Origin: Helochares maculicollis
Lineage: Eukaryota > Arthropoda > Insecta > Coleoptera > Hydrophilidae
Direction of reading: 5' to 3'
NCBI GenBank assembly: GCA_033557835.1
Contig: JAWQRO010000236.1
Location: 1 to 47,208 of the forward strand
DNA: 47,208 bases
Under the pieces are notes generated by a model. The model made no database searches. It worked only from the letters and a program-made list of their open reading frames with translations, and was not told the DNA's origin. Shown one piece after another: positions 1-9,494 of the stretch. The translations under genes were made by a program, and so were the position numbers. The first letter of the stretch is position 1. Every line of letters begins with the position of its first letter.

Positions 1-24
1 TATATATATAAACTCTAGATTCTA

Positions 25-910
25 TGCAGCCAAAAGAACAGGCGGGATTCGAGATTTGGCTTTCATTGACTTCGAAAAAGCCTATGACTCAATCCTCTCA
101 GTGGCAATAATAGAAGCCCTAACAATGCAAGGTATAGAGAATGGTTACATCTAAATCTTCAAGTTAAAGGGGAAGTGAAACTTCATAAACCAACTAGGGA
201 GGTCTCAATAACAAAAAGTGCACGTCAAGAAGAGTCGATCTCTACTAAAGTATTTACGACCACATTGGAATTTGTCTTCAGTAAGTTAAGCTGGGAAAAT
301 AAGAGACTAAATATCAATGGTGAAAGACTTAACAACCTTCGGTTCGCAGATGATATAGTGCTTGCAGTGAATAGTCCAGAGGAATTATAAAATCTAATTG
401 ATGAAACATAGACTGCCAGTCAGAATAATCAATTCAATTACAGATGCACACATCATCGTTAAGGGAAACAAAATTAGAATAGGTTGACGAATATGTGTAC
501 TTAGGCCAAGCTGTCCACGTTACAGGATCACTACTCCTAGAAATAAACTGAAGATGAAAACTGGTTTGGAGACCATTCGGCAAGAATTGCACCATATTCA
601 AATCCCGAATGTCTCTTTATCTGAAAAGCAAAGCCTTTGGTCAATTCATCTTAGCTACATTAACATACGGCTGTGAACCTTTGATTTTAAATGTAGTCAT
701 CACTCAGAAGCTACTAACTACTCAAAGAGCTATGGAAAGAAGTAAGTTAGAAATAACAAATGGGAACAGAAAAAGAGATGACTGGATAAGAGAAAGAATT
801 AAGTGACTGACATCATCAACAGACTAAAATCACTTAAATGGCAATGGGCTGGGCACAACGCAAGGACTGATAGTAGGTGAATTACAAGACGTCCTAAAGA
901 TAGATCGAGA
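25..910 (+). pseudogene. RTE-like LINE reverse transcriptase relic (ORF2 C-terminal half)
   Basis: Decayed reverse transcriptase of a non-LTR retrotransposon, which would copy element RNA into DNA at a nicked target. Visible blocks in order are FIDFEKAYDS (62-91), a degenerate RQ..SIS.K.F block where families have RQGD.ISPKLF, then LEFVFSKLSWE, the catalytic FADD box (343-354) followed by IVLAVNSPEEL, VDEYVYLGQA near 482-513, LTYGCEP near 659-679, TTQRAMERS near 718-745, and LKWQWAGHNARTD near 833-871. The blocks lie in different frames with stops between them, so it is dead. The segment between the QAGF-like start and FIDFEKAYD is missing, which points to an internal deletion. No endonuclease domain or 3' tail is identified inside the window. 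The motif order is typical of RTE-related LINEs; the exact clade is not certain. Confidence 0.8.
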
Positions 911-1189
911 CATTAGAAACAACTTAGCTAGATAAAAATGTGTCACCGTGAATCATGTTAAATGTATCAAAAATGTCCCTTCCGGAGTTAGTAAGATCTA
1001 AGATACCAAACAGAGGTCATCTGTGCAGCATTGCATAAAAATAATAAAAAAAAATGAAAATATTAAGAGGCTACATCCTGCAATATGGGTTGAAATAGTA
1101 AAATAGAAAATTATATTTTTTAAAACCCATTCTGAGCGTAAGGCCAATATAATTAAGATTGTTGATGAAAGAAATATTTCTTAGTTTTT
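911..1189. other. AT-rich spacer
   Basis: Sequence between the LINE relic and the first tandem unit. It contains a short A-run near 1045-1053 that could be what is left of a LINE 3' tail, but nothing links it firmly to the element. No coding or structural signal is seen. Confidence 0.4.
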
Positions 1190-1760
1190 AGTAAGAGAAG
1201 TTAACGGACAGTTATATAAGTCGCAGGTAACTATTTTGTATAAGACTATATATTTTTTTAGCTTTAGTTATTTTCTTCAACGAAGTAGAGATATTAAACT
1301 AAAAACAAAGTTTATATATTCATTTTATAAAAAGTCCGCTGGGAGGCATAGGGACGCTGAAAACGAAAAATGAAAGACATGGTGTTATTGAAAATATCAT
1401 CTGAGAAAGTTTAGGTTCAAAATTTGGAAAGCAGTGAAAAAACAACCATAAAAATAAATATATGTACTGCAGCAAAAAAACAACATTCAAAAATATAGAA
1501 AGTATAGACACGTTGAGGATGGAATCTTTCATGAGAACTTGCGATCGTAGCTTCTTGTAAGATAGTTAGAGCCAATTAAGTCAGCGTTTTTAAATATTGC
1601 AGAAAGGAAATAGCTCATTGCAAAAATGAAACTACAGGAGTCGTAATGAGGTGCCTGAATGTCAAGTCAGAAATATAGAAGTTAAAAATGTATATGCATA
1701 ACAATTGCTTAATTAAAGTTTAATTAAACTTTATTTAATTGCTTTTTCAATGCGCTTGCT
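1190..1760 (+). repeat. Degenerate tandem repeat, unit 1
   Basis: First of at least three head-to-tail units. Landmarks shared with the next unit are TTAACGGACAGTTATATAAG near 1201, followed by GTAACTATTTTGTAT, and GCGATCGTAGCTTCTTGTAA at 1541-1560. The same landmarks recur about 570 bp later. The unit also aligns with the separate copy at 4030-4480 through the words TTTTATAA...GGAGGCATAGGGACGCTGAAAACGA. Family identity is unknown; it could be an old satellite or a non-autonomous transposon that inserted in tandem. Confidence 0.65.
1714..1733. repeat. Perfect 20-bp palindrome at a unit junction
   Basis: TAAAGTTTAATTAAACTTTA reads identically on both strands and lies just before the boundary between units 1 and 2. 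It is AT-only apart from one G and one C. It could be a cruciform-prone junction or a homeodomain-type ATTA site pair. Confidence 0.7.
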
Positions 1761-2385
1761 GGAAGCGATTAACCGATAGTAATATAAGTGGCGAGTAAAT
1801 ATTTTATTTTGTATATGACTGTGCAATAAAGTAAAGAAATGTACAAAAATCATGGTCATACATACTTGTAAAAATTTAAGGCTATGAAATATACAAACTT
1901 CTATCAAATTTTATATTGAACATTTGAGAAGTAGTGATATAAAAGAAAAGAGACAAATATATTACTGCCAAGAAAGCAAGAATGAAAAATGTAGAGAGTA
2001 GATGCATGTCCTAGAAAAAGAAAAAATGTCTCTCTGAGAAATAACGCCGACAAAGTGGCAGATTTTTTTTAAACGTTTTCATCATGAATTTTATGTTTGC
2101 TATAAAAAGCGATTGCAGCTTCTTGGAAGGTATTTTGAGGCCATTCGATTATAAGTTAAAATCAATGATTACATCGTTTGTTTAAATTTTATAGACAGGA
2201 AAGTATTTCTTGAAAAAACTAACATATTTTCTATTTTGAAATGTAGAAAATATAGTTATTCAAGACTTCTCTCAAGCACATTCTTAGCTTAAACACAACC
2301 TAACTTCATTGGTTTCTCAATGTATTTATTACAAATCAATATGATTAAAGCATTTTTTGAAAGAATCATACGTCAATTTGGTTGG
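1761..2385 (+). repeat. Degenerate tandem repeat, unit 2
   Basis: Second unit. It starts with TTAACCGATAGTAATATAAG near 1769 and carries GCGATTGCAGCTTCTTGGAA at 2109-2128, the counterparts of the unit 1 landmarks. Its middle part (about 1890-2150) also matches the separate copy at 4200-4450: a GAAAAAATGTCTCTCTGAGAA-like stretch, then GTGGCAGATTTTTT and ACGTTTTCATCATGAA. Confidence 0.7.
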
Positions 2386-2540
2386 AATTGATAAACTGAC
2401 AGTTACATGTGTTGTAGGTAACTATTTTATTTTATTATGGCTGTATGTCTATTTTTAAAATTTAATATAAGAAATATTTCCCAAAAAGTAAAGAACGTTA
2501 ACAAAAAATCATGTTAAAGTTTAGAGGCGTGTTTTTCTGA
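2386..2540 (+). repeat. Degenerate tandem repeat, partial unit 3
   Basis: Third unit, convincing only over its first 150 bp or so. AACTGACAGTTACATG and GTAACTATTTTATTTTATTA correspond to the starts of units 1 and 2. AAAGTAAAGAACGTTAACAAA followed by ATCATG matches AAAGTAAAGAAATGTACAAA followed by ATCATGG in unit 2 (near 1830-1856). Similarity fades beyond about 2540. Confidence 0.55.
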
Positions 2541-4029
2541 TACAAGTGATGGAACTGATTTTATTATGCTTCTCTTAAGTTATTTCAATTTTATTACTAC
2601 CAATTATCCCGGATAAGTTATAAAACAAAAATTAGCAATTTTATTTGAGAAAGATTAATTCATTCATACTTTACTAAAGCAACTACATATGATTTTTCTA
2701 ATATTTTTTGTTCGACAGAATAATATGGTTAATTGGATTGATAAAGCGTAATTTAAAATATTGATTAAATAAAGAGATGGGGAAGAGAGTGACGTTTAAG
2801 AGCATTAAAACTGATGAAATGGCACCGTCGATGTACAAATAATGCGTAAAAATATAAGTAGTACCTTCGTATAGAGCAGCCTCTATATTAACTAAATTTA
2901 TGTAATATACAGAAACCCAACCCATCAAAAATAGATCTGGCTTTCGTAAAGATTAATTATATATAAACTTGAGGGGGTGTTAGTTTTCGGAATAGATTAC
3001 GCATTCTCTTTTCCGAATCTTGAATGATCTCTAATGTTACCAAAAGGCTGGGTATACACAGTAAGGTCGGTCAAAATAAGCCTACTCTAAATTTAGATGC
3101 GCGGCTTCTTAGAGTAGCGGAGGCGGTTTATTGTATATATATATAATATGAGATGGATATTCTAGTTGCATGCACATACCGGCATATTGCACGCGCTTGG
3201 TAAATGTATAACTACTTTAAAATGCATAGATGATACTTAAAAAATAATTCCATCATGGAAACTCAACTTTCAAAACGACTCGTGCCACAAAATTATTCAT
3301 TTAAGCAGCGATAATTCTTGGAGTTACTATTTTAACTTTTATATAATAATCATTTTGATAAATTTCAGGTTCTGTTATTCAAGACGACAGCTTTAAATTC
3401 CATCAATTTTATAAAAAAAACACGTAGCCGAACACTCCGATCAGATAAACTTGTTTTTTTCTGAGCACATTTTTTGACAAACAGATAAAAATATCTATGT
3501 TCAAGCTGTAAAGTTAAAGCTTAAAGAGTTAATTCATCATTCATAAAAGAATTTTCTTAAGAGTCGAGTAAATAAGATGAAAAAGGATTTGTTTGAGTTG
3601 AGTTCCTCGTGCGGCAGTTCTTTTGATTCAGCAGCGTCACAGCGCTAAAGAAATGTTTTTCTAAAAAAAGTGAGTCGTCCTAGAAAACTTTGTTATGCAA
3701 TCATCCTCGTAGGCTGCGTCGCATCGCGTTGCTTTGGAGGATTTCTATATTATTGATGGTATTTTCTTTTCTTTATTGACATAGTTTCCTTTTCGTTTAA
3801 TTAGGAATATCGTCGTTCCCCCGAAGAGTTGGCAGTTATTACATTTTCTTGTTTGTTCTGCGCTCTACTATTCATTTAACTTCTTCACTGCTTCTGTAAA
3901 TAGGATATATTTCATTTACAATTTTGAATATAAATGGTTTATGTAAATAAAGCGGTGCTGCGGAGTGACTGAGCTGAGCTTCTTCTCTCTAAAATAATGT
4001 AATATGTATACACAAATATTTGTATTATT
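2541..4029. other. AT-rich intergenic stretch with one inverted repeat
   Basis: No coding signal. The only clear structure is an inverted repeat with perfect 9-bp arms, CTACTCTAA (3082-3090) and TTAGAGTAG (3109-3117), preceded by CAGTAAGGTCGGTCAAAATA (3059-3078). That word looks like one terminal repeat of a Tc1/pogo-type DNA transposon, but no matching opposite end was found. A short TA run lies at about 3135-3148. Confidence 0.4.
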
Positions 4030-4480
4030 TATAAGGTATACAGGATGGTGAAATTCGGTTTATTTTTTAATGAAGTTTAAGAGACGCGGAGAAAGACAGG
4101 AAAAGACTCATTCTTGCGTTTTATAAGGCAATAGGCGGGTGGAAGGAACAGAGGCGCTGCATCTGAAAACGACAAATGGGGCATACAGGTTTGGAACGTA
4201 CTCAGGATATCATCTATTAAATTTGATATTGAAAATTTGGACACTAGCGAGAAAAAACGAAAACTAGAGAAACATCGAGGCCAAAAACGATTTAAACAGT
4301 AAGTGAGCGGCTCGTTTGAGAAAAAATGTATCTCTAGGAAAAGCATCCATGAAGTGGGAGATTTTTTAAGACGTTTTCATTCATGAAACCTAAGCTTGTC
4401 TATAAAAAAGGCGATCGTAGCTTCTTGGAAGATATTTTGGGCCCGCTTGATTATAGGATAAGGTGGAGGTTTGGTACGAA
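4030..4480 (+). repeat. Separate fourth copy of the 0.6-kb repeat, directly upstream of the mir-1 region
   Basis: The copy shares GCGATCGTAGCTTCTTGGAA (4411-4430), the preceding TTTTTTAAGACGTTTTCATTCATGAA stretch (split here: TTTTTTAAGACG then TTTTCATTCATGAA) and several internal words with units 1 and 2. It is richer in G and C than those units, which may mean it has decayed less by C-to-T change or has been conserved. Short open frames that cross it on both strands have no recognisable protein content. It ends, as far as can be judged, where the CpG-rich patch before mir-1 begins. Confidence 0.65.
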
Positions 4481-4499
4481 GTTAAGCATGGCTCTTGAG

Positions 4500-4565
4500 A
4501 AGAAACGGGTGACCGACGCCGAGCGACGCAGCACCGTCGGCCAACGCGAGGTGCGATGTGTAAGA
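4500..4565. promoter_or_regulatory. CpG-rich patch upstream of mir-1
   Basis: An isolated GC- and CpG-rich patch in AT-rich surroundings. It contains an inverted repeat CCGACG (4513-4518) / CGTCGG (4535-4540). It lies about 400 bp before the mir-1 hairpin. A role in the mir-1 promoter is inference from position and composition only. Confidence 0.35.
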
Positions 4566-4583
4566 AGAGATGATAGTGTAGCG

Positions 4584-4601
4584 CACATGTGTTAACACAT
4601 G
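4584..4601. promoter_or_regulatory. E-box palindrome upstream of mir-1
   Basis: CATGTGTTAACACATG (4586-4601) is a perfect 16-bp palindrome. With the two bases before it, the site holds CACATG at 4584-4589, CATGTG at 4586-4591 and CACATG at 4596-4601. CACATG is an E-box form bound by Twist-class bHLH factors, and in Drosophila mir-1 is a mesodermal Twist/Mef2 target. The motif is seen directly; the binding is inferred. Confidence 0.5.
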
Positions 4602-4606
4602 GCAGT

Positions 4607-4620
4607 CTATAATTATAAAT
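4607..4620 (+). promoter_or_regulatory. TATA/MEF2-like element, candidate mir-1 core promoter
   Basis: CTATAATTAT (4607-4616) is one base away from the MEF2 consensus YTAWWWWTAR and overlaps TATAAAT (4614-4620), a TATA-box word. If used as a TATA box, transcription would start around 4640-4650, leaving about 280 bp before the hairpin. A second MEF2/CArG-like word, CCATTTTTAG, lies at 4745-4754. An intronic or more distant promoter is equally possible. Confidence 0.35.
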
Positions 4621-4940
4621 GCCTCGGTGGAGCCAGCCGGGGGTCTTACAAGCTATCCGCAGATGTATTTTAAGAAAAGACAAATTTGGGAAGAGGGGTT
4701 CACTTATATATTCCTATAGAGTCTAACCAATCGGATTGAGGGGTCCATTTTTAGACTAGAGCTACCTAAGAGGCATGTTAACAGTTCTACAAAGATGCAC
4801 CCTGCAGCCAGTCTCTAAAGATCAGCCTCCGACGACGTATCTACAACAAATTTGTGGATTAAAGTGCTCCAAAATGTGCTTCCAGATCTGAAGGAGGTGA
4901 AGAAGAGTTCGGACTATGATGATGCGGGCCTTCGTGAATT

Positions 4941-4963
4941 CCGTACTTCCTTACTTCCCATAG
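4941..4963 (+). ncRNA. mir-1: miR-1-5p (passenger strand)
   Basis: Opposite arm of the duplex. Its 3' end CCCATAG pairs near the loop with the start of the 3p arm, allowing a Dicer-type overhang. The exact ends are estimated from the known arthropod 5p product. Confidence 0.8.
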
Positions 4964-4977
4964 TGATTTTGAACTTA

Positions 4978-4999
4978 TGGAATGTAAAGAAGTATGGAG
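4978..4999 (+). ncRNA. mir-1: Mature miR-1-3p
   Basis: The 22 bases begin TGGAATGTAAAGAAGTATGG and end AG, identical to the miR-1-3p sequence shared across bilaterians. The seed (bases 2-8) is GGAATGT. It is the dominant, highly expressed product of the hairpin in muscle of animals studied so far. Confidence 0.97.
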
Positions 5000-5019
5000 C
5001 AAACGTTTGGCTTTACAAA

Positions 5020-7105
5020 AACTATCACAGAAGAGGAAAGAGGCAGAAGGATTTTGTACCCACATCTGGTTAACAACAGTGAAGTGCTTATTCAATGTGA
5101 CAGGAAGTGACTTTAACCGCTTCTGTGTGCGCCGAAATTATGTTGCAAAATGTGTTTTAGCATTCAGTGTAATTTGATACTGACAGATGTATGGTTCATC
5201 ATCTAAAAGAGTCATAACATTGTGAATACAGTGGTGCACGTAAGACGGTTCAAGTCTAGGTTGCGCAAGTTCAGTGCGATTCCCTGGAATAAGTGGATTA
5301 TTTTTAGTATACTTGGCCAACTATCCAATTACAGTCTTGCCATAATTAGGAATATCTGCTGAGCCCCTCAATTATACGTACAAAATTTAAGTTTAAAAGA
5401 TTGAAAATCACCTTGGCCCAAGGTCGTAGCGCAAAGTCAAAAGGCGGGTATTTATTAATAAATGAAACACGAAAGTATGTATTTATACAAATAAAACGAG
5501 AAAGTAAACATTGGTAAGCTTCTCGCTTTTAGTATGTATATTTTTAAAAATTAACTTAATTAGTATACAAAATAATTAAAAACCTTTTTTAATCCAGATG
5601 ATCCGATGTGGAGGCCTCCATATCAGTCAACGTACATAATGTAAAATTACATGTAAAATATATTTCCCGAAAACAAATGGAAAAAAGCTGTCGGCTCCGC
5701 ACATGTGACATGGTATTAAAGTTTCATGACGTGGATTGATAGGGGCATCTTTGTCTGGCTTAAAGTTGACAGAGAAGAATAAACAGGAGGAGTGAATGTA
5801 CGCCCTGGAAAAACTCTATACGCAACAATATGAGAAATGCACGAAATGCGGCGAAGGAAATGGTGCATTTATGATGTGTAATAAATATGCGGGCGTTCAA
5901 GGCCCGATTTACCACCATAAAATTTTCTTACGCGAAATTATCTTACTGGCCCCTTTATTTAGCACCCGTAATGCCCAAAAATGAAAAGTTACTTTCGGCA
6001 TGAACATTAATTTCTAAAATGAAGGTTTCGTGAGGCCATGATTATAAAGATTAAAATTATGTGCATCTAAATATAAAAAATACTTATTTAAATATAAAAG
6101 TAGTCAAATTATGGTGATAATTTTAGAATAAAACGCTGCCTTTGGGGGGGTGAATTGTGGCCAATGAAATATACACTGTAGACTCGTTAAAGGAAACTTG
6201 CAGTGGGTACTTTTATTTTCATATTTATAACGCAAACCAGTATTCCAGTGTGCGGCATGAATAATTCATTTCATCAGTTTTAATGATCCCAATGCGTTTA
6301 ACGAGTCATTTCAAATTTAAAACTACAATTATTTTTACACCCCAAGTTTTTAGTAAGGGCAGGTAAAGTAAGTGAATGCAAATTATATCATAATTTTAAC
6401 GAATTGCCGCAGTAAATCGTTTACAGTACAGATAAAGCGACGAATGGTGTCGTTAAAATGATGGCCATAAGGCTATCCTCACTTCGCTAAACAATAAGTG
6501 GCGAAATATCGCGTTTAGTATCGGAAATAAAAATTGTTTTGTTTTTATGTTGTGATAAAGGGAAATATTCCTACAAGTAGCTAAAGGAAACTGCTATAAG
6601 TTACATTAACAACTGTAATAAACTGATGTTATATACTTCAGTTCTGTCATACTAACCATCGATACTGCCTCACCAAACAGTTATTTTATTTCTGATTATC
6701 AGTCTAACGAAGTTGTATATTTCATTTTAGCAAAAACATAAAGAGCTGAGTTCTTATCACTGGTACTCTATCGCATTAGCTAGACTTGGTTTTCTCAATT
6801 GTATTTCATTTCAACAACTGCCATTTGTACCTTCGAATTGAAGTTGTTTGATATTGCACTGGTTAACTTGACATGGAATGCGAAGATCGAAAGCTCTCTC
6901 CTCTTATAATCATGCATAGTAAATTCAGCTGAAACACATCTCGAGCCTGTATTGTACATGAACTTGTGTTGCTAGGAGTCTGCATAAATAGTGAATTAAT
7001 ATGTGCCGAGACAATGCCGACTAAGTAATGAGCGATCGTTTTGATTAGATCTCTCTCTATGGGATTCTCCTGAGTTAGGGTCCATTTGTGCCTTCTAGGA
7101 TTAAA
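5020..7105. other. AT-rich region 3' of mir-1
   Basis: No coding gene, tRNA-like box pair or second microRNA was recognised. Slightly less AT-rich patches occur at 5030-5330, 5690-5960 and 6230-6300. The open frame at 5796-5984 has a CxxC-G pattern (TKCGEGNG) but no recognisable family and is probably chance. The pri-mir-1 transcript presumably runs rightward through the start of this region. No polyadenylation site can be assigned. Confidence 0.4.
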
Positions 7106-7111
7106 TCATTC

Positions 7112-7126
7112 AACAATATCATTGTT
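7112..7126. promoter_or_regulatory. Inverted Sox-type site pair
   Basis: AACAAT-ATC-ATTGTT is an inverted pair of the Sox core word with a 3-bp spacer, followed closely by another ATTGT at 7129-7133. It sits in a patch (7060-7330) with more even composition than its flanks. Dimeric Sox sites with short spacers are known; occupancy here is speculation. Confidence 0.3.
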
Positions 7127-8499
7127 TATTGTGTGCGCAACGCAGAGAATCGCAACCCGTTGTCCACCTCCGTGAGAATTAATTTATGGTCCGGTAAATT
7201 GACTATATGGGATCAACATACAATTAATATACAAACTTACTTCGATGTAAATTTTCCTAAACCTGCGCAATTGCCGAAAGCGCAGGACGATTAGTTACCT
7301 ATTAATTAAGCTTCGCCATTAAACCAAACCCATGACTCGTCAATTCTACAAAAAATTAATTTAACACGTCTGCGTTTCGCATCAATGAGTCTTTAGGTAC
7401 GTATGATTGTAATTATAGATTTGAGAGGACAATTTAACATCGCATTGAAATGATGTGGGTTCTTTCGTATACTTTTGCAATTACTAACGATATTATTACA
7501 TTTATGTATATCGTTTAATTTTTGTTGTAGTTTATTTGAATTCAGTTTTAAGTTTTAATACTGTACAGTCAACGTAAGGGGTTCATTTCTTGCCAATGAT
7601 GGTAAATGAAACCGTCAGTCTTTGATATCTAGCCAATTTGTTTGTAACAAGGGAACATTAATGCTCTAAGAAAACCAATGTTAGATTTTTAAAAGAGAAC
7701 CAAGTTCGAATTTTATAGCCAGACTGGAAATACACATGTACTTACACCAGGAAGCTATGGTGGACGATATTATTTTATAACATTCAAAAATGTATTAGTT
7801 GTTATGGATATAATGAGTATTGATATTTAGGAACAATTAATTCCAAGACTGTGTTTCAATGTATAACGTTAGATTTAAGTGATCTGGTTTTAAGAGAAAG
7901 CGTTGCTCTTGCTTATCAGAGCCCCAGGCATTCCTTGGTGGATCATTACAAACATATTTTAACAATTTAGGGTTGTAGCCTGACCTCCTGCCACCTATCC
8001 TTCTGAGATTTCCCCAGAGTATAGATTTGAGCACAGTCTCACTTAGAAGCGAGCCATGCTTTAAATCTGATAGGATTATTGTACAAATTTATCATTTACA
8101 GATTATTAATAAGTCGTTACGTGTTCCTTTGTTAACAACTCTTTAAATTTATAATGAGAAACTGTCATGAACTTTTTCTATTTTTGTGTCATTCAAGAGC
8201 TAGATAAAAAATTCGGGACAGAAATGCCAATTGTAAAGATTGAAGCATCAAAGAAATGCAAAACCTTTAAAACAGGACATGCTGAACTTCTTTTAGACTT
8301 GAAAATTGTAAGATGATTTTGTTATTATCACCTTATTATGCTTTATTGCCTACTGATTTATTTACAAACGCATTCCGATCGAATCTCTACTGGATGAGGC
8401 CATATATGGTGCGGAAAGAATGCTAATATACTATTTTCATAGAAACTTGCTTTTCCGATACAATATTATATCTACTTTACCTTTGATGAGCTCATTTGA
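7127..8499. other. AT-rich stretch without recognised gene
   Basis: Up to about 7330 the patch has an even base mix and could be a conserved regulatory element. The rest is AT-rich. A - strand open frame at 7837-8034 encodes a basic peptide with no recognisable family and is not supported as a gene. Confidence 0.35.
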
Positions 8500-8880
8500 T
8501 TATTATAAGGCGGTTACTATGACTGTCTCATAATTATTTTTGTATTACTATTGAAATGCTTTAATTGATTAAAATAGCCGCAGAAGTTTAAAGCATTCTT
8601 AAATAAACAAATCGCAAAGCAAGCTTCGAGCTTTTGGGATAACAGATGTGGCAAACTCTACGATGATAGCAATTTAACCGAACTTTTTATAGATGTGCCA
8701 AAGTCGTCACTAGCAACAGCATGACTTGCCAACCGGCAAAGAAACAATACGACAATAAGTAAACTATTAATCCTATTGGAAACTTATTTATACAGATCAG
8801 ACATCGTGAAATTTAATAGCAACGGGATCAAAACCTGCGTAGTTCAATAGGACGATAATTTAATTTTTAAGAGTGCTATC
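8500..8880 (+). repeat. Dispersed repeat R1, left copy
   Basis: It matches 42110-42510 in the same orientation, at about four bases in five by eye. Shared anchors are CATTCTTAAATAAACAAATC, TAACAGATGT, ATGATGATA-like text, GACTTGCCAACCGGCAAAGA and AGCAACGGGATCAAAAC (AGCAAGGGGATCAAAAC in the partner). The stretch TTGCC-AACC-GGCAA is a small hairpin kept in both copies. No coding capacity and no clear terminal inverted repeats are visible, so a MITE, a SINE-like element or a segmental duplication all remain possible. Confidence 0.75.
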
Positions 8881-9114
8881 ACTTATACCATTTTGCGTCT
8901 TTACTTCCCACAGTTTATTACCTACTAAGCACGTGCGGATGTGAAAGAAATACATTATTTAGTTTTGTAAAAGAAAATACCTTTTACTACAAATATATTT
9001 ACCATTATTATTTATTACTTTTTACCATTTTTAAGTACAATCACAATTTAATGTTCATGACTTTCGATTTTTATTCAATAAAAATGAATCGTAGCAAGTA
9101 TCATGTGGTGTCAT

Positions 9115-9494
9115 TTTAAGACTATATGGTGGATGTGGTGACACGTCCCGACCGAGCTCCAATAAATATCGCTGTGCAGTATAGGCTACAATTGACTCGT
9201 TTCAGTCATGCATTATGTGAAAATAGGCGGCACATGAGCAAAGCTTATTCTTCTGCATAACAGTGCACGGACCCATGTCATAAAACGCCGTAAAAATATT
9301 TGAAAACACTCAAATGGGATTATTTTGAACACCCGTCGTTATCTCCACACATTGATCTTCTACTGTTGGTTGTTCGAAGACGCAGTGCATTCTTTCGAGA
9401 TGGAATTCGAAAATTGCCAAAGAGATGGAAAAATGTGGTAATCAACGAACAGTGCGAATTGATTAACCAACACTTCCACTTTATTTTAAACTAA
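9115..9494 (+). pseudogene. mariner transposase relic (catalytic and C-terminal part)
   Basis: Fragment of a D,D34D mariner transposase, a cut-and-paste enzyme that inserts at TA. Read in order across two frameshifts are a degenerate WW block (about 9117), YRLQLTRFSHALCENRR (about 9180-9230), LILLHNSARTHV (9244-9279), then KTLKWDYFEHPSLSPHIDLL (from 9303), and near the end FFRDGIRKLPKRWKNVV (about 9391-9441). Families have HDNARPH for the second block, so the second catalytic Asp is Asn here. The block where the third Asp sits (SPDLAPSDYHLF in family members) is scrambled to SPHIDLLLL. The N-terminal HTH part and the ends were not found. It is clearly inactive. Confidence 0.85.

Larger units (their letters stand above)
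4926..5012 (+). ncRNA. mir-1: pre-miR-1 microRNA hairpin
   Basis: Stem-loop precursor of the muscle microRNA miR-1. It would be cut by Drosha and Dicer and loaded into Argonaute to repress mRNAs during muscle differentiation. The 5p arm is 4941-4963 (starts CCGTACTTCCTTACTTCCCA), the loop about 4964-4977, and the 3p arm 4978-4999. The arms pair along almost their whole length, with G:U pairs and a few mismatches. The basal stem continues with GCC 4928-4930 against GGC 5009-5011 and CGT 4933-4935 against ACG 5003-5005. The 5p arm resembles the form I know from beetles, bees and crustaceans more than that of flies or vertebrates. Short open frames crossing the locus are incidental. The hairpin and the perfect mature match make this near certain. 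Confidence 0.97.

Noticed and set aside
4390..4683. Overlapping open frames on both strands just upstream of mir-1
   Set aside because: They span the repeat copy, the CpG-rich patch and the promoter-like words. Neither strand gives a recognisable protein.
5240..5262. tRNA B-box-like GGTTCAAGTCT
   Set aside because: No A-box at the right distance upstream and no cloverleaf pairing.
5796..5984. Short CxxC-containing frame downstream of mir-1
   Set aside because: A single CxxC in 62 codons is expected by chance, and no second metal-binding pair is visible.
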